From QQUD01 sp039029915 (GTDB lineage Bacteria; Chloroflexota; Anaerolineae; Promineifilales; Promineifilaceae), in contig JBCCFD010000020.1 in assembly GCA_039029915.1 (NCBI GenBank), positions 1 to 35,285 of the forward strand: a stretch of DNA of 35,285 nt. The letters run 5' to 3'. The position numbers were made by a program, and so were the translations under genes. Shown one piece after another: positions 7,901 through 16,897 of this stretch. The notes beneath the pieces are model-generated. The model had not been told where the DNA came from. It worked only from the letters and a program-made list of their open reading frames with translations, and did no database searches. Every line of letters begins with the position of its first letter. Position 1 is the first letter of the stretch.

Positions 7901-8311
7901 TTAGAGCTGTTCTTTTATCCAGGTTTCAGCCAATTCTTGCTCAAAAAACATATCGCCTGGTGCCCCCATCATCCGCTTCATCGACCGTTTAGCGATGGGG
8001 CGCATCATTTTGACCATTTTGCCAGCATTAGGCATCACCATGGCGATGCCAACGCAATGTTCTCCAATACGTTCCCTATTTGCCTTGAGCCACTGAGTGC
8101 TCAAACGTTTTGCCTCTTTTTCGCGCTTCATATTTGCCTGATCATCTCCCAACTCAGTCATGTAGATAATGCCGTACTTTTCTCGCTTTCCGTCAGCAAA
8201 ATCGAGCAGACTGTCCATTTCGCGGGTGTACTCTTCCATGTCGGGCAATGTCAGGATGCCGTCAACCTCGATATGGACTACTGGCCATTCAGATTTATTG
8301 ATTTTTATCAT
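7901..8311 (-). CDS. STAS/SpoIIAA-like small protein
   Basis: A soluble 136-residue protein with no signal or membrane segment. The start IKINKSEWPVVHIEVDGILTLPDMEEYTREMDSLLDFAD and the pattern of a beta-strand, helix, a YGIIYMTEL strand, and a VGIAMVMPNAGKMVKMM segment resemble the SpoIIAA-like/STAS-SEC14 group (PF11964 type). The C-terminal half is rich in Met, Lys and Arg. It is co-transcribed with the siderophore transporters; such small proteins often accompany membrane transporters, but no specific role can be read from the sequence. GGAG precedes the ATG by about 8 bases. Confidence 0.55.
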   Translation of the reverse strand: MIKINKSEWPVVHIEVDGILTLPDMEEYTREMDSLLDFADGKREKYGIIYMTELGDDQANMKREKEAKRLSTQWLKANRERIGEHCVGIAMVMPNAGKMVKMMRPIAKRSMKRMMGAPGDMFFEQELAETWIKEQL

Positions 8312-8323
8312 TCTTTTTCTCCA

Positions 8324-8342
8324 TCACTGTTTGATACAGTGA
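8324..8342. other. Small intergenic hairpin
   Basis: TCACTGT and ACAGTGA form a perfect 7-bp stem with a TTGAT loop in the 66-base gap between the MFS gene stop (8378) and the STAS-like gene start (8311). There is no T-run, so it is more likely an mRNA-stability or operator element than a terminator. Confidence 0.35.
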
Positions 8343-8377
8343 AATAAGTTGCTCAAACACAAACCATTTTTCTAGGG

Positions 8378-9628
8378 TTAATCTCCACTGATAGCCACCG
8401 GCGCATCAGTGGCTACGGGTTCTACTGCCACGACTTCAAAACCGTCGTATAAATAGGCAATGATGAAACCCAGAACGGAAAACCCAATCGCAATCCACAG
8501 AGCAGCGCTGTATTGAATCGTCTCAGCCGCTGCCAGTAAGATGCCGCTAAGCACGAGTGACGTTCCTTGGAACATTGAATATTGGAGCGTGTAATCTGTA
8601 CCAGCTGAATCGGGATCAGACTTATCCATGATCATCGTGGCAAGAACGGTAACGCCAATCCCAAAGCCAAAAAGCATCAGGCAAATAGAACCGTAGATAA
8701 TGGCTGTATTGCTATTGCCGGTTGCTGGCGGAAAGAGACCAGCGATTGAGATTGCCATGATTAGACTCGCCGTAAGCGCCGCTGTTTTTCGGCCAATGCG
8801 ATCCATAAAAACGCCAGCTGCGGCCGCTCCTAAGATTGATACGCCCAAACCAAGAATATTGAATGTAAATCCTATCTGATCGAGGGACCATCCCAAATCA
8901 ACCAGCATGGGATTAATCAGCGCATTAGCGGCGGAGATCCCCATCATGTAGGTGAGCAGCACCGCTACCCAGCGTAAAATACCGGGTCGTTTGAAAAAAC
9001 GGACCAGATCACGATGGCTGACCTTTTGTGGGCGGGCATCAACTGGTGGCGTTTGCTCTTTATGACGCAGAATGTTCAATAGTGGCAAAGCAGTCGCCGC
9101 TGCCAAAACAAGCAGGCTAGGCTGCCAGCCCAACCATTTATAGGTGATCAGCACGATACCGCCGCCTATCATGGTGCCAATAAAATTACCGCTCGTTTGA
9201 ATGCTGTTACCAAGGCCACGCTCTTCAGGCAACAGAATTGTCACCCCTAGAGCATCAGCCGCGACATCCTGCGTGGCTGAAAAAAATGCAGCCGCTGCAA
9301 AAATCAGAATCAAAATGTTCAATTGTGAGCCAATATCGAAAAACGACGCCACGACAAGCAGCACAATCAGCAAGCTTTGCATAACAATTAGCCAGCTTCG
9401 ATAGTGTCCGTGTTTTTTTGAGCCATACCGGTCAACAAATGGTGCCCACAAAAACTTAAGCACCCATATCAATGCCAACACAAAAATAACGCTAATCTCT
9501 TCTAATGTGGCACCGTTTTGGCGCATAATGGCGGGAACGGCCGTAATCACAAAAGACAAACCGAGTGCCTGCGTGATATACAGCCCTCCAAGTAATCGAA
9601 ATTTGGGTTGTTGCAGAAGTTTAATCAT
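8378..9628 (-). CDS. RhtX/FptX/YbtX-like MFS siderophore transporter 1
   Basis: A 12-helix major facilitator protein of about 416 residues. The hallmark MMDKS/DPDSAGTDYTLQYS segment, FLWAPFVDRYGSKKHGHYRSW after helix 2, and AATQDVAADALGV resemble AmpG-like carriers of the RhtX/FptX/YbtX group, which move ferric siderophores across the inner membrane as single proteins. An upstream in-frame extension exists (18 residues to 9682). I choose the ATG at 9628 because TAGGA precedes it and the resulting N-terminus aligns with its two paralogues (13766-15034, 15043-16308). It starts 14 bases after half-transporter A2. Confidence 0.82.
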   Translation of the reverse strand: MIKLLQQPKFRLLGGLYITQALGLSFVITAVPAIMRQNGATLEEISVIFVLALIWVLKFLWAPFVDRYGSKKHGHYRSWLIVMQSLLIVLLVVASFFDIGSQLNILILIFAAAAFFSATQDVAADALGVTILLPEERGLGNSIQTSGNFIGTMIGGGIVLITYKWLGWQPSLLVLAAATALPLLNILRHKEQTPPVDARPQKVSHRDLVRFFKRPGILRWVAVLLTYMMGISAANALINPMLVDLGWSLDQIGFTFNILGLGVSILGAAAAGVFMDRIGRKTAALTASLIMAISIAGLFPPATGNSNTAIIYGSICLMLFGFGIGVTVLATMIMDKSDPDSAGTDYTLQYSMFQGTSLVLSGILLAAAETIQYSAALWIAIGFSVLGFIIAYLYDGFEVVAVEPVATDAPVAISGD

Positions 9629-9642
9629 AATTTTCCTACGCT

Positions 9643-11391
9643 CTATACCTTCCAGCGGCGCGCCTGCTGCTGGGCAGCCCACATGGCGGCATAACGGCCG
9701 TTTTCGTCCTCAATCAGCTCATCATGCGCCCCCTGTTCAACGAGGGTGCCTTCTTCTAATACCAATATCTGGTCCGCCGCCACGACAGTCGATAAACGAT
9801 GGGCAATAACGACGACTGTTTTGTTCTTAACCAGCTTATCAATGGCTCGCTGTACCGCCACTTCACTTTCAGTATCCAAGGCCGACGTTGGTTCATCCAG
9901 CAGCACAATAGGCGCATCTTTCAAAATAGCGCGGGCAATCGAAATCCGCTGGCGTTCGCCACCCGACAGTGCCCCCCCAATTTCACCGACTGTCGTGTCA
10001 TACCCTTGCGGTAGGCGAGTGATAAATTCATGGCAGTTGGCCGCTTCCGCCGCTGTTTCAACCTCCGCATCGGTCGCCTCTGGCTTAGCCATACGAATAT
10101 TGTCGCGGATCGTATCGTCAAACAGATAGACATCTTGAAAAACAACGGAAATTTGGCGCATCAGCGTTTCAGGCGTTACGCTGCGAATATCAATACCGCC
10201 AATTTGTACGCTGCCCTGTTGTGGATCGGCGTACCGCGTAATCAGCTTGGTTATGGTTGTTTTGCCGCTTCCTGAGGGACCAACAAGCGCCGTCAGGCTG
10301 TTTTCCGGCAATCTAAACGAAATGTTGCGCAATACCTGTTCACTATTTTTTTCTTTTACACCAGCCTCATATTCAAAATCAACACCATCAAAGCTGATAT
10401 CAAATGTTTTAAATTCTCCCTGAGAATCAAGAATGGGCAGCGGCTCAACGGCGGCCAAATCATCGATGCGTTCTAGGGCAGCTTCCATAAAGTCAAACAT
10501 GGTCGCCATATTGGCAAACATGGAGAGCGGTTCAGCAAAGCGGACCATAATGACCAGCAGGGCCAGCATGATAGCTACGCTTAGACTGCCACCTAAAACC
10601 CAGGCAATGCCAACGGCCGTTACCGCCAAAATTCCCATTTGCACAACGGTTGAAATCATAATCCCCGGCACAATACCCCAGTTGGCCGCCACCGATTGCT
10701 TCTGGCGCAAATCGGCCAGTGAATCTTGCAGCCGCACAGATTGCGTGCCTACCTGACGAGTCGCTCGTAAAACGGCCAGCCCCTGAGAATACTCAACCAA
10801 ATTAGCCGTGACGACCGCATTCGCCGCAGACGTCACACGGTTTTCTCGCGCGGCCACGTCTCGAACCCGCTGATAAATGGGCAACGCCAGTGGAAACAGC
10901 AACGCCATAAGCAGCGCCAGACGCCAATCAATAAAAAGGGTAATCAAAATAGTAGTTATAGGTGCCAAAATGGTGTACAGCACGATGCTGTATAGGCCAC
11001 CCATAATCATCACCAAATCATTGACGTCTCCGCTCAGAACAACATTGAGATCACCCGCTCGACGAGAGTTCAAATATTCGAGCGGCATCCGGCGTAGCTG
11101 TTCCCCCAGCCTGACCCGCACTTCGTGCCCCGTGTCATTCTGCGTTTGCCAATCATATTTATTGATAAGCATGCGCACTCCCGTATCTAGCAGCACCAAA
11201 CCGATCAAAACCGAACTGTATAACACAATCCCCTCGCTGCCCGGTGTTAGCAATGCCCGAAACAAGGGGAACAGCATGGCATAGGTAATGCCCTGCAAAA
11301 TAGCGCTGATTGTAACTAGTAAAAAGCCTTGCTGCATCGCAAAAGCCTGCGACCCAGCCGCTCTAATCATTCGTAAATAAGTGGCAATCAT
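9643..11391 (-). CDS. YbtPQ-like ABC half-transporter A2 (TMD-NBD fusion)
   Basis: A 582-residue paralogue of the protein at 1524-3275, colinear over its full length. Walker A is GPSGSGKT (371-378), the signature LSGGERQ (475-481), and Walker B ends in the catalytic DE at 499-500, followed by AHRLST. The membrane-domain segment RRAGDLNVVLSGDVNDLVMI is nearly identical to copy A1, while the loop before the ATPase has diverged (EAGVKEKNSEQ). The ATG is 12 bases after the B2 stop, the expected tight pairing of heterodimer subunits. Likely role: A subunit of a ferric-siderophore importer, perhaps for a different siderophore than A1/B1. Confidence 0.88.
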   Translation of the reverse strand: MIATYLRMIRAAGSQAFAMQQGFLLVTISAILQGITYAMLFPLFRALLTPGSEGIVLYSSVLIGLVLLDTGVRMLINKYDWQTQNDTGHEVRVRLGEQLRRMPLEYLNSRRAGDLNVVLSGDVNDLVMIMGGLYSIVLYTILAPITTILITLFIDWRLALLMALLFPLALPIYQRVRDVAARENRVTSAANAVVTANLVEYSQGLAVLRATRQVGTQSVRLQDSLADLRQKQSVAANWGIVPGIMISTVVQMGILAVTAVGIAWVLGGSLSVAIMLALLVIMVRFAEPLSMFANMATMFDFMEAALERIDDLAAVEPLPILDSQGEFKTFDISFDGVDFEYEAGVKEKNSEQVLRNISFRLPENSLTALVGPSGSGKTTITKLITRYADPQQGSVQIGGIDIRSVTPETLMRQISVVFQDVYLFDDTIRDNIRMAKPEATDAEVETAAEAANCHEFITRLPQGYDTTVGEIGGALSGGERQRISIARAILKDAPIVLLDEPTSALDTESEVAVQRAIDKLVKNKTVVVIAHRLSTVVAADQILVLEEGTLVEQGAHDELIEDENGRYAAMWAAQQQARRWKV

Positions 11392-11403
11392 TTTGCGACC
11401 CTC

Positions 11404-13221
11404 CTATGCTTCAGCACCGTTGGATGAAACGGCCGTTTTGTCCAACGCTTTCTCTGAACGACGCAATCCCCACGACTGCGCTTCCTCAAATTTTGACCAC
11501 AGTCCGCCATAGACACCGCCAGCCGCGACCAGCTCGTCATGCGTACCGACCTCCGCCACGCGTCCTTTATCCAACACGACAATTTGATGCGCATCCACAA
11601 TGGTAGACAGGCGATGAGCGACCACAATCAGCGTCTTGCCAGCCGTTAGATTGGCTATGGCGGTATGGATTTTGGCTTCATTTTCAGGGTCAGCAAACGC
11701 CGTTGCCTCATCGAGCACCACAATGGGACTGTTTTGCAAAATGGCGCGCGCAATGGTAATGCGCTGTCGCTGCCCACCGGACAACCGTGTTCCTCGGTCA
11801 CCAGCATTGGTTTCATATCCCTCGGGCAGTTCTTTCAGAATAAACTCATGCGCTTGCGCCGCCTTTGTCGCCGCCTCGACCTCAGCGTTGGTAGCGTCTG
11901 GCTTGCCCAGCCGAATATTGGCTCGAATCGTATCGTGCAGTAAAAAAGGATTCTGAAAAACAAAGCTAACCTGCTCCATCAATTCGTCGCTGGTCATCTG
12001 CCGCACATCAACATCACCCACCCGAATGGTGCCTTCATCCACATCCCAGAAGCGGGGAATCAGTTGAGCAACGGTGCTTTTTCCCGCGCCTGATGGTCCA
12101 ACAAGCGCAGTAACCGTTCCTTCTACCATCTGCAAGCTAATATCTTCCAAAGCGGGCTGCTCCCGCTCGGCATAGGTAAAGGTGACATTTTCAAACGTCA
12201 CGCTGGCGTTTTGGGGTGGTTGAGAAGTGGCTGGCTCAGGCAAGATTGGCTCTGTCAACAATCGGCCAATCCGCTTGGCTCCCGCGGAGGACATTTGGAT
12301 AAGCTGCTGTAGCCAGACCATCGGCACAATCGATTCTGCGACGGTCGGGGCTAAGAAGAGAAAGAGTAAAAATGTAGGAACGTCCAATAGGCCACGCTGC
12401 ACCATCCAAATGCCAACCGTGGCCACAATCGCTAACGTCGGCAGGGCCGCAAAAAGGGTGCGGGCAATAAAAGCTGGTGCCCGTGATTTATCGGACCAAA
12501 CTCGCTGTGACTCTGTGGCATGCTCCAACGCATCACGATACCGCTTGAATGAAGAGGTGCCGTCATCAAAGGTACGCACCACCTGCATGCCCTGCACATA
12601 TTCAATAATGGTGCGGTTGATCCGCTCATTGGCGGCATCATACTTGGCCCGCAACAGATCATAATCTTTAAAGGCAATCCTCATGGCAATAATACCTACT
12701 GGAAAAACAATCAAAGACACAAGCGCCATACGCCAATCAACAAAAAACATGACAATGATGATGACGAACGGCATGGTATAACCACGCGCCAAGAGAGGGG
12801 TGCTATCCGCTACAAAAGCGTGCAAACTGCGCACATCGTCCATTAAAATCTTTTTCAAGGCACCTGAGCCAGTCGTCACCACGTACCCAAGCGGCACTTT
12901 GGCTAAATGGGTGGTTAACTGGGTGCGCAAAATCTCCTCTAGGACGAATGCGCCCTGGTGAGACCAGTTAAAGGAGTAAACCCGCAGCACAATACCAACG
13001 GCAATTAAGGCGACAGCAATTCCCAGATTTTGCCATAAAAAGGCTGTGTTAGTTGTATCTGCCAACAGTTCGCGCGTTATGGGGCGAATCATGAGCAGTG
13101 CCCCAATCCACGCTAAACCACTAATGGCCGACAGCGCCATACCAATATAAATTTGTTTTTGGACGGGTTCAATAATTTTCCAGAGAGATAGCTCTTTTTG
13201 GTCAACTTCAGCTGTTGTCAT
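11404..13221 (-). CDS. YbtPQ-like ABC half-transporter B2 (TMD-NBD fusion)
   Basis: A 605-residue paralogue of B1 (4868-6661). It shares the QLTTHLAKVPLGYVVTTGSG core, the membrane domain (about 20-315) and a full set of ATPase motifs (GPSGAGKS, LSGGQRQ, VVLDEA and AHRLST). The C-terminus is longer than B1 and carries an added ACGGCCGT octamer (KTAVSS). AAGGAG lies 7 bases before the ATG. Paired directly with A2. Both B proteins lack Cys-rich or siderophore-interacting (FAD-binding) extensions of the kind found in IrtA, so if the imported siderophore must be reduced another protein must do it. Confidence 0.88.
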   Translation of the reverse strand: MTTAEVDQKELSLWKIIEPVQKQIYIGMALSAISGLAWIGALLMIRPITRELLADTTNTAFLWQNLGIAVALIAVGIVLRVYSFNWSHQGAFVLEEILRTQLTTHLAKVPLGYVVTTGSGALKKILMDDVRSLHAFVADSTPLLARGYTMPFVIIIVMFFVDWRMALVSLIVFPVGIIAMRIAFKDYDLLRAKYDAANERINRTIIEYVQGMQVVRTFDDGTSSFKRYRDALEHATESQRVWSDKSRAPAFIARTLFAALPTLAIVATVGIWMVQRGLLDVPTFLLFLFLAPTVAESIVPMVWLQQLIQMSSAGAKRIGRLLTEPILPEPATSQPPQNASVTFENVTFTYAEREQPALEDISLQMVEGTVTALVGPSGAGKSTVAQLIPRFWDVDEGTIRVGDVDVRQMTSDELMEQVSFVFQNPFLLHDTIRANIRLGKPDATNAEVEAATKAAQAHEFILKELPEGYETNAGDRGTRLSGGQRQRITIARAILQNSPIVVLDEATAFADPENEAKIHTAIANLTAGKTLIVVAHRLSTIVDAHQIVVLDKGRVAEVGTHDELVAAGGVYGGLWSKFEEAQSWGLRRSEKALDKTAVSSNGAEA

Positions 13222-13397
13222 CTATTTTCTCCTTCGTAGATAGTTTGTCATTTTGTCAGGTCATCAGCAGGTCAAAATGCCTCGTTATTCAACTGTAAAA
13301 TCTGTTTTGGTATATTCTTTTACAGCCTTATCTCAATCGATTAATTTGTATAAAATATGCCCTGACTTCATATTTTGCCCCTTCGATCCTTTTGCTT

Positions 13398-13753
13398 TTA
13401 TACTTTCCAGCGTCGCGCCTGCTGTTGCGCGGCCCACATGACGGCATAACGGCCGTTTTTGTCTTCAATCAGCTCATCATGCGTGCCCTGCACGTATTTA
13501 ATAATCGTGCGGTTCATTTGCTCCTTTGCTTCATCACTCTTGGCTCGCCCTTCCTCATAATTGGTAAAGGCAAACTGCATAGCCACAAATACGGTCAGCG
13601 AAATCAAAGCAATGCGCGCGCTATAGGACGAATCAAGAGCAGCGCACCCAACCAAGTCACACAACCTATCACCGACAGGCCAATGTCGAGATAAATCTGC
13701 TTTTTGACAGGCTCTATAATTTGCCAAAGGAAAAGATCTTGCTCATTCTCCAT
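13398..13753 (-). pseudogene. Collapsed remnant of a third ABC half-transporter pair (B fused to A)
   Basis: Three pieces of ABC genes are joined. From the ATG at 13753 the frame gives MENEQDLFLWQIIEPVKKQI and on to GALLLIRPI, matching B2 residues 1-48, and then ends at a TGA. In another frame follows ARIALISLTVF...EQMNRTIIKYVQG, matching B2 about 163-210. Without a break this is fused to THDELIEDKNGRYAVMWAAQ and the ARRWKV end, matching the last 28 residues or so of the A-type proteins. About 115 B codons are missing at the first junction. At the second, everything from the middle of B to the last 28 codons of A is missing. The second junction lies at CAGGG, a sequence present in both parent positions. 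No functional protein is expected. Confidence 0.88.
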
Positions 13754-13765
13754 AAGTGCTTGTTT

Positions 13766-15034
13766 TTAATCCGTACCTATTGGGATTTCATCCCCTAGTG
13801 TTAATTGATCAGTCTCATTTTGGAATTGAACGGGTTCAAAATCGTTGTAAGACCAGACGAGCAATAAGGATAGCACCGTAAATCCAAGGCTGATGTATAA
13901 AACACCGGCATAGCTAAATATCTCCGCAAGCGCCAGAACACCACCCGCCAGCACAAAAGTGAGGGCTGAGGTGAGGGCATATTGCAAGGTGTAATCCGTT
14001 CCGGCAGCCTCAGGTTTGGATTTGTCCATCATCATGGTCGTGATAATTGTGTTAGACGCACCAAAGGCAAACATCAACAAAAAAATAGAAACATAAATGG
14101 TAGTTGGATTATTAGTTCCCGTAGCGGGTGAGAACATCGTCAAAGCAGCAACCCCTGTCAGCCCGCTTGCTACAAGCATGATGAGCTTACGGTCGAGCCG
14201 ATGGATGAGTAAACCTACAATCGCTGCCCCAATGATGGCCGACACTGCCCCAACAACATTGATTACAATGCCAATCCGATCGAGTGACCAGCCCAAATCA
14301 ACTAGCATCGGATTATAGAGGGCATTGGCGGCGGCTAACCCCAATGGATAGGTCATAATAATCACAACCCAACGGCCCATCCCCGGCCTGCGAAAGAAGT
14401 TGATGATATCAGCATAGCTCACGCTTTCTGCTTCTTGTTTGATGAAGTATTTATTTTCTTTAAATCTTAAAATGTTGAGAAGGGGTATAGCAGTTGAGGC
14501 AGCCAGAATTAACAAACTAGCCTGCCAGCCGAGCCTTTCATAAGCAATCAAAACTACCCCACCGCCCAATATGCTACCAATAAATCCACTAGCGGTTTGG
14601 ATACTATTGCCAAAGCCTCGTTCATCAGGTGTTAGCATCGTGACGCCAAGGGCATCCGCAGCAATATCCTGTGTGGCAGAAAAGAGGGAAATCAGGCCGA
14701 AAAGAACGGCGAGGACGGTAAAATTGATTGCGACATCGAAAAAAGAGGCCGCAACCAATGAAACAAAGATCAGGCTCTGCAACAGGATTAGCCAGCCTCG
14801 ATAATGGCCAAGCCGCTTTGAGCCGTATCGATCGATCAAGGGGGCCCACAAAAATTTAAGGGGCCAAATAAGACCGAACAGATAGAGGGCACCGATCACA
14901 TCTAAACCGATGCCACTCTCACGCAGAATGGCAGGAACGGCCGTACTGATAAAAGCCACACCTAAAAATTGGGTGATATAAAGACCACCCAGCAAAACCA
15001 TCTTACTGCGCTGTTCTTGATCTGAAAAATCCAC
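13766..15034 (-). CDS. RhtX/FptX/YbtX-like MFS siderophore transporter 2
   Basis: A 422-residue MFS carrier paralogous to its neighbours, with ITQFLGVAFISTAVPAILRE in helix 1, KFLWAPLIDRYGSKRLGHYR after helix 2, ATQDIAADALGVTML, and MMMDKSKPEAAGTDYTLQYA in the C-terminal half. The start is a GTG at 15034, chosen because MDFSDQEQRSK then aligns with MDLSNREQRSK of the upstream paralogue. There is no strong ribosome binding site, and the gene begins 8 bases after the preceding stop, so translational coupling is likely. The gene lies directly before the collapsed ABC remnant, suggesting an ancestral MFS-B-A unit. Confidence 0.8.
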   Translation of the reverse strand: MDFSDQEQRSKMVLLGGLYITQFLGVAFISTAVPAILRESGIGLDVIGALYLFGLIWPLKFLWAPLIDRYGSKRLGHYRGWLILLQSLIFVSLVAASFFDVAINFTVLAVLFGLISLFSATQDIAADALGVTMLTPDERGFGNSIQTASGFIGSILGGGVVLIAYERLGWQASLLILAASTAIPLLNILRFKENKYFIKQEAESVSYADIINFFRRPGMGRWVVIIMTYPLGLAAANALYNPMLVDLGWSLDRIGIVINVVGAVSAIIGAAIVGLLIHRLDRKLIMLVASGLTGVAALTMFSPATGTNNPTTIYVSIFLLMFAFGASNTIITTMMMDKSKPEAAGTDYTLQYALTSALTFVLAGGVLALAEIFSYAGVLYISLGFTVLSLLLVWSYNDFEPVQFQNETDQLTLGDEIPIGTD

Positions 15035-15042
15035 TTTTGTAG

Positions 15043-16308
15043 CTATCCAGTCACGACCGAGGCATCATCAGCCACCGTCAAAATATTGGGCTCATCCACT
15101 TGAATTGGTTCAAAATTGTTGTAAAGCGCAATAAGAACCAGCGATAGCACTGTGAGCCCAATGCTTAACCACAGAACGCCACCATATTGAATTGATTCTG
15201 CGAGTGCTAATGCTGCACCTGAAAGGATGAAGGTGAGGATTGAGGTCACTGAATATTGCAGTGTATAGTCAGTTCCAGCAGAAGTAGGATCAGACTTATC
15301 CATAATCATTGTGGCAAGAATGGTGGCATTGGCCCCATATGCAAACAGCATCAGACTAGCTGAACCGTAAATCAAAACCTGGTTATTAATCCCACCCGCG
15401 GCTGGAAACAGAACTAAGATTGAAACAATAACAAGACCATTAGCGATGAGCATGGCCATTTTCCGACCAATTCTTTGCGTAATAAGCCCCGCTACGGCCG
15501 CCCCCAGAATCCCGATGAGCGCACCTAGAATATTGGTCACAAAACCAATCTGATCAAGCGACCAGCCTAAGTCAACCAGCATGGGTCTAAGGAGAGCATA
15601 AACGATGCCAATGCCCATTGAATAGGTGAGCAATATGGCTGCCCAGCGACCCATACCAGGGCGGCGGAAATAGCGCGCCATATCCCGATAACCAACTTTC
15701 TCAGATCGGGCGTCAGCCGGTGCTGGTGCTTCCTTATGGCGCCAGATGTTGTAAAGAGGCAGCAAGGTTGCTGCTGCCAAAAAGAGCAGACTGGCCTGCC
15801 AACCAAACCATTGATAGGTAATTAATAAAACACCGCCCCCAATCAGGTTCCCTACAAAGCCGCCCGCCACTTGGATGCTGTTGCCTAAGCCACGCTCTTC
15901 TGGTGACAGTAAGGTAACGGCTAGGGCATCTGCGGCAATATCTTGGGTGGCTGAAAAAATTGACACCAGCGCAAAGAAAACGGCTAAAATGCTGATTTGC
16001 GAGCTAATATCAAAAAAGGCAGCCCCAATCAACGATACGATCATTAAACTTTGCATGACGAGCAACCAACTCCGATAGTGGCCATGTTTTTTAGAGCCGA
16101 TCCGATCAATAAAAGGGGCCCATAAAAATTTGAGTGCCCAAATGAGGCCAAGCACATAAATTAAGCCAATCTGGTCTAGGCTGTAGCCAATATCGCGCAT
16201 GATGGCCGGTACGGCCGTTACGATAAAACCAAGCCCTAAAAACTGGGTGATATACAATCCCCCCAGCAGTGTCATCTTGCTTCTTTGCTCTCGATTTGAA
16301 AGGTCCAT
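15043..16308 (-). CDS. RhtX/FptX/YbtX-like MFS siderophore transporter 3
   Basis: A 421-residue MFS carrier and the first gene of the large operon. It shows the same family signatures (ITQFLGLGFIVTAVPAIM, KFLWAPFIDRIGSKKHGHYR, ATQDIAADALAVTLL, MIMDKSDPTSAGTDYTLQYS). AGGAGA stands 9 bases before the ATG. Upstream lies a 589-base non-coding region with repeat elements that probably hold the operon promoter and its AraC-type operators. Three such carriers in one operon may reflect different siderophores or redundancy after tandem duplication. Confidence 0.82.
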   Translation of the reverse strand: MDLSNREQRSKMTLLGGLYITQFLGLGFIVTAVPAIMRDIGYSLDQIGLIYVLGLIWALKFLWAPFIDRIGSKKHGHYRSWLLVMQSLMIVSLIGAAFFDISSQISILAVFFALVSIFSATQDIAADALAVTLLSPEERGLGNSIQVAGGFVGNLIGGGVLLITYQWFGWQASLLFLAAATLLPLYNIWRHKEAPAPADARSEKVGYRDMARYFRRPGMGRWAAILLTYSMGIGIVYALLRPMLVDLGWSLDQIGFVTNILGALIGILGAAVAGLITQRIGRKMAMLIANGLVIVSILVLFPAAGGINNQVLIYGSASLMLFAYGANATILATMIMDKSDPTSAGTDYTLQYSVTSILTFILSGAALALAESIQYGGVLWLSIGLTVLSLVLIALYNNFEPIQVDEPNILTVADDASVVTG

Positions 16309-16432
16309 AACAACTTTCTCCTAAATGTGGTTTTGGAAAAAAACAAAACGGCCGTTTATCTCGCTATAACAAACAGCCAAGTCAATTTCACCACTGTTCA
16401 CCTTAAAAATCTATTCTGCCCGTTAACAAACT

Positions 16433-16506
16433 GTTTCACTTGGATTAACTCATGGTTTCACAGTAGATTAAAGTAGGATTAACGTCGGTTCACTTGTTAG
16501 GATTAA
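16433..16506. promoter_or_regulatory. Tandem GTTTCAC..GATTAA repeats, candidate AraC-family operators
   Basis: Three similar direct repeats: GTTTCACTTGGATTAA (16433-16448), GTTTCACAGTAGATTAA (16455-16471) and GTTCACTTGTTAGGATTAA (16488-16506). Their starts are 22 and 33 bases apart, close to two and three helical turns. Tandem, same-orientation, helically phased repeats are what AraC-family activators such as YbtA or PchR bind, and such a regulator is encoded next door (16898-17911). The site is 125-200 bases before the first transporter gene. The repeats are seen; the binding is inferred. Confidence 0.5.
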
Positions 16507-16568
16507 ATACCGGCGCACCTATTTATGTAAACTGAAACCCTTTTTTGATATGACTGATTCCATTTTAT

Positions 16569-16597
16569 AACCCAATCTGATGGGTTGAAGCTTCAAC
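16569..16597. other. Inverted repeat and 14-bp palindrome in promoter region
   Basis: AACCCA (16569-16574) and TGGGTT (16581-16586) form a stem with a 6-base loop. It runs straight into the perfect palindrome GTTGAAGCTTCAAC (16584-16597). A dimeric repressor or other regulator could bind the palindrome. It differs from the GTTTCAC repeats, so a second regulator is possible. Confidence 0.35.
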
Positions 16598-16897
16598 AAG
16601 GAATCAATGTCCATCTATCAAAAGAAGGTGCATTTATATTATTCAACAAATTTATTTAGTCAAGTCTAAATTTCAGATTTGACAATTCTAATTTCGCATT
16701 CAAGCGATCATCAATAAGCAAGTAATCAATAGCAATAAATCAATACAAATATTCGAAGAGGAAGGATTGCTTTCAGTCAAAACCAATACCAACCACATCA
16801 CGACTTAAACGCAACATGTCTGCATATCGGCTGATATAAGCAACCCTATCCAATTTGGATTTATTTTTTCTACTGTAATCAATCCAGGGGTGAAAAA

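Larger units (their letters stand above)
16309..16897 (-). promoter_or_regulatory. Non-coding region expected to hold the main operon promoter
   Basis: A 589-base gap between the AraC regulator stop and the first transporter gene. It is AT-rich and holds no convincing ORF. It contains tandem repeats (16433-16506), an inverted repeat plus palindrome (16569-16597), one ACGGCCGT octamer at about 16347, and a weak minus-strand promoter candidate: TTGACT, the complement of 16658-16663, with an AT-rich -10 near 16633-16640 but poor spacing. The transcription start cannot be fixed by eye. Confidence 0.45.
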
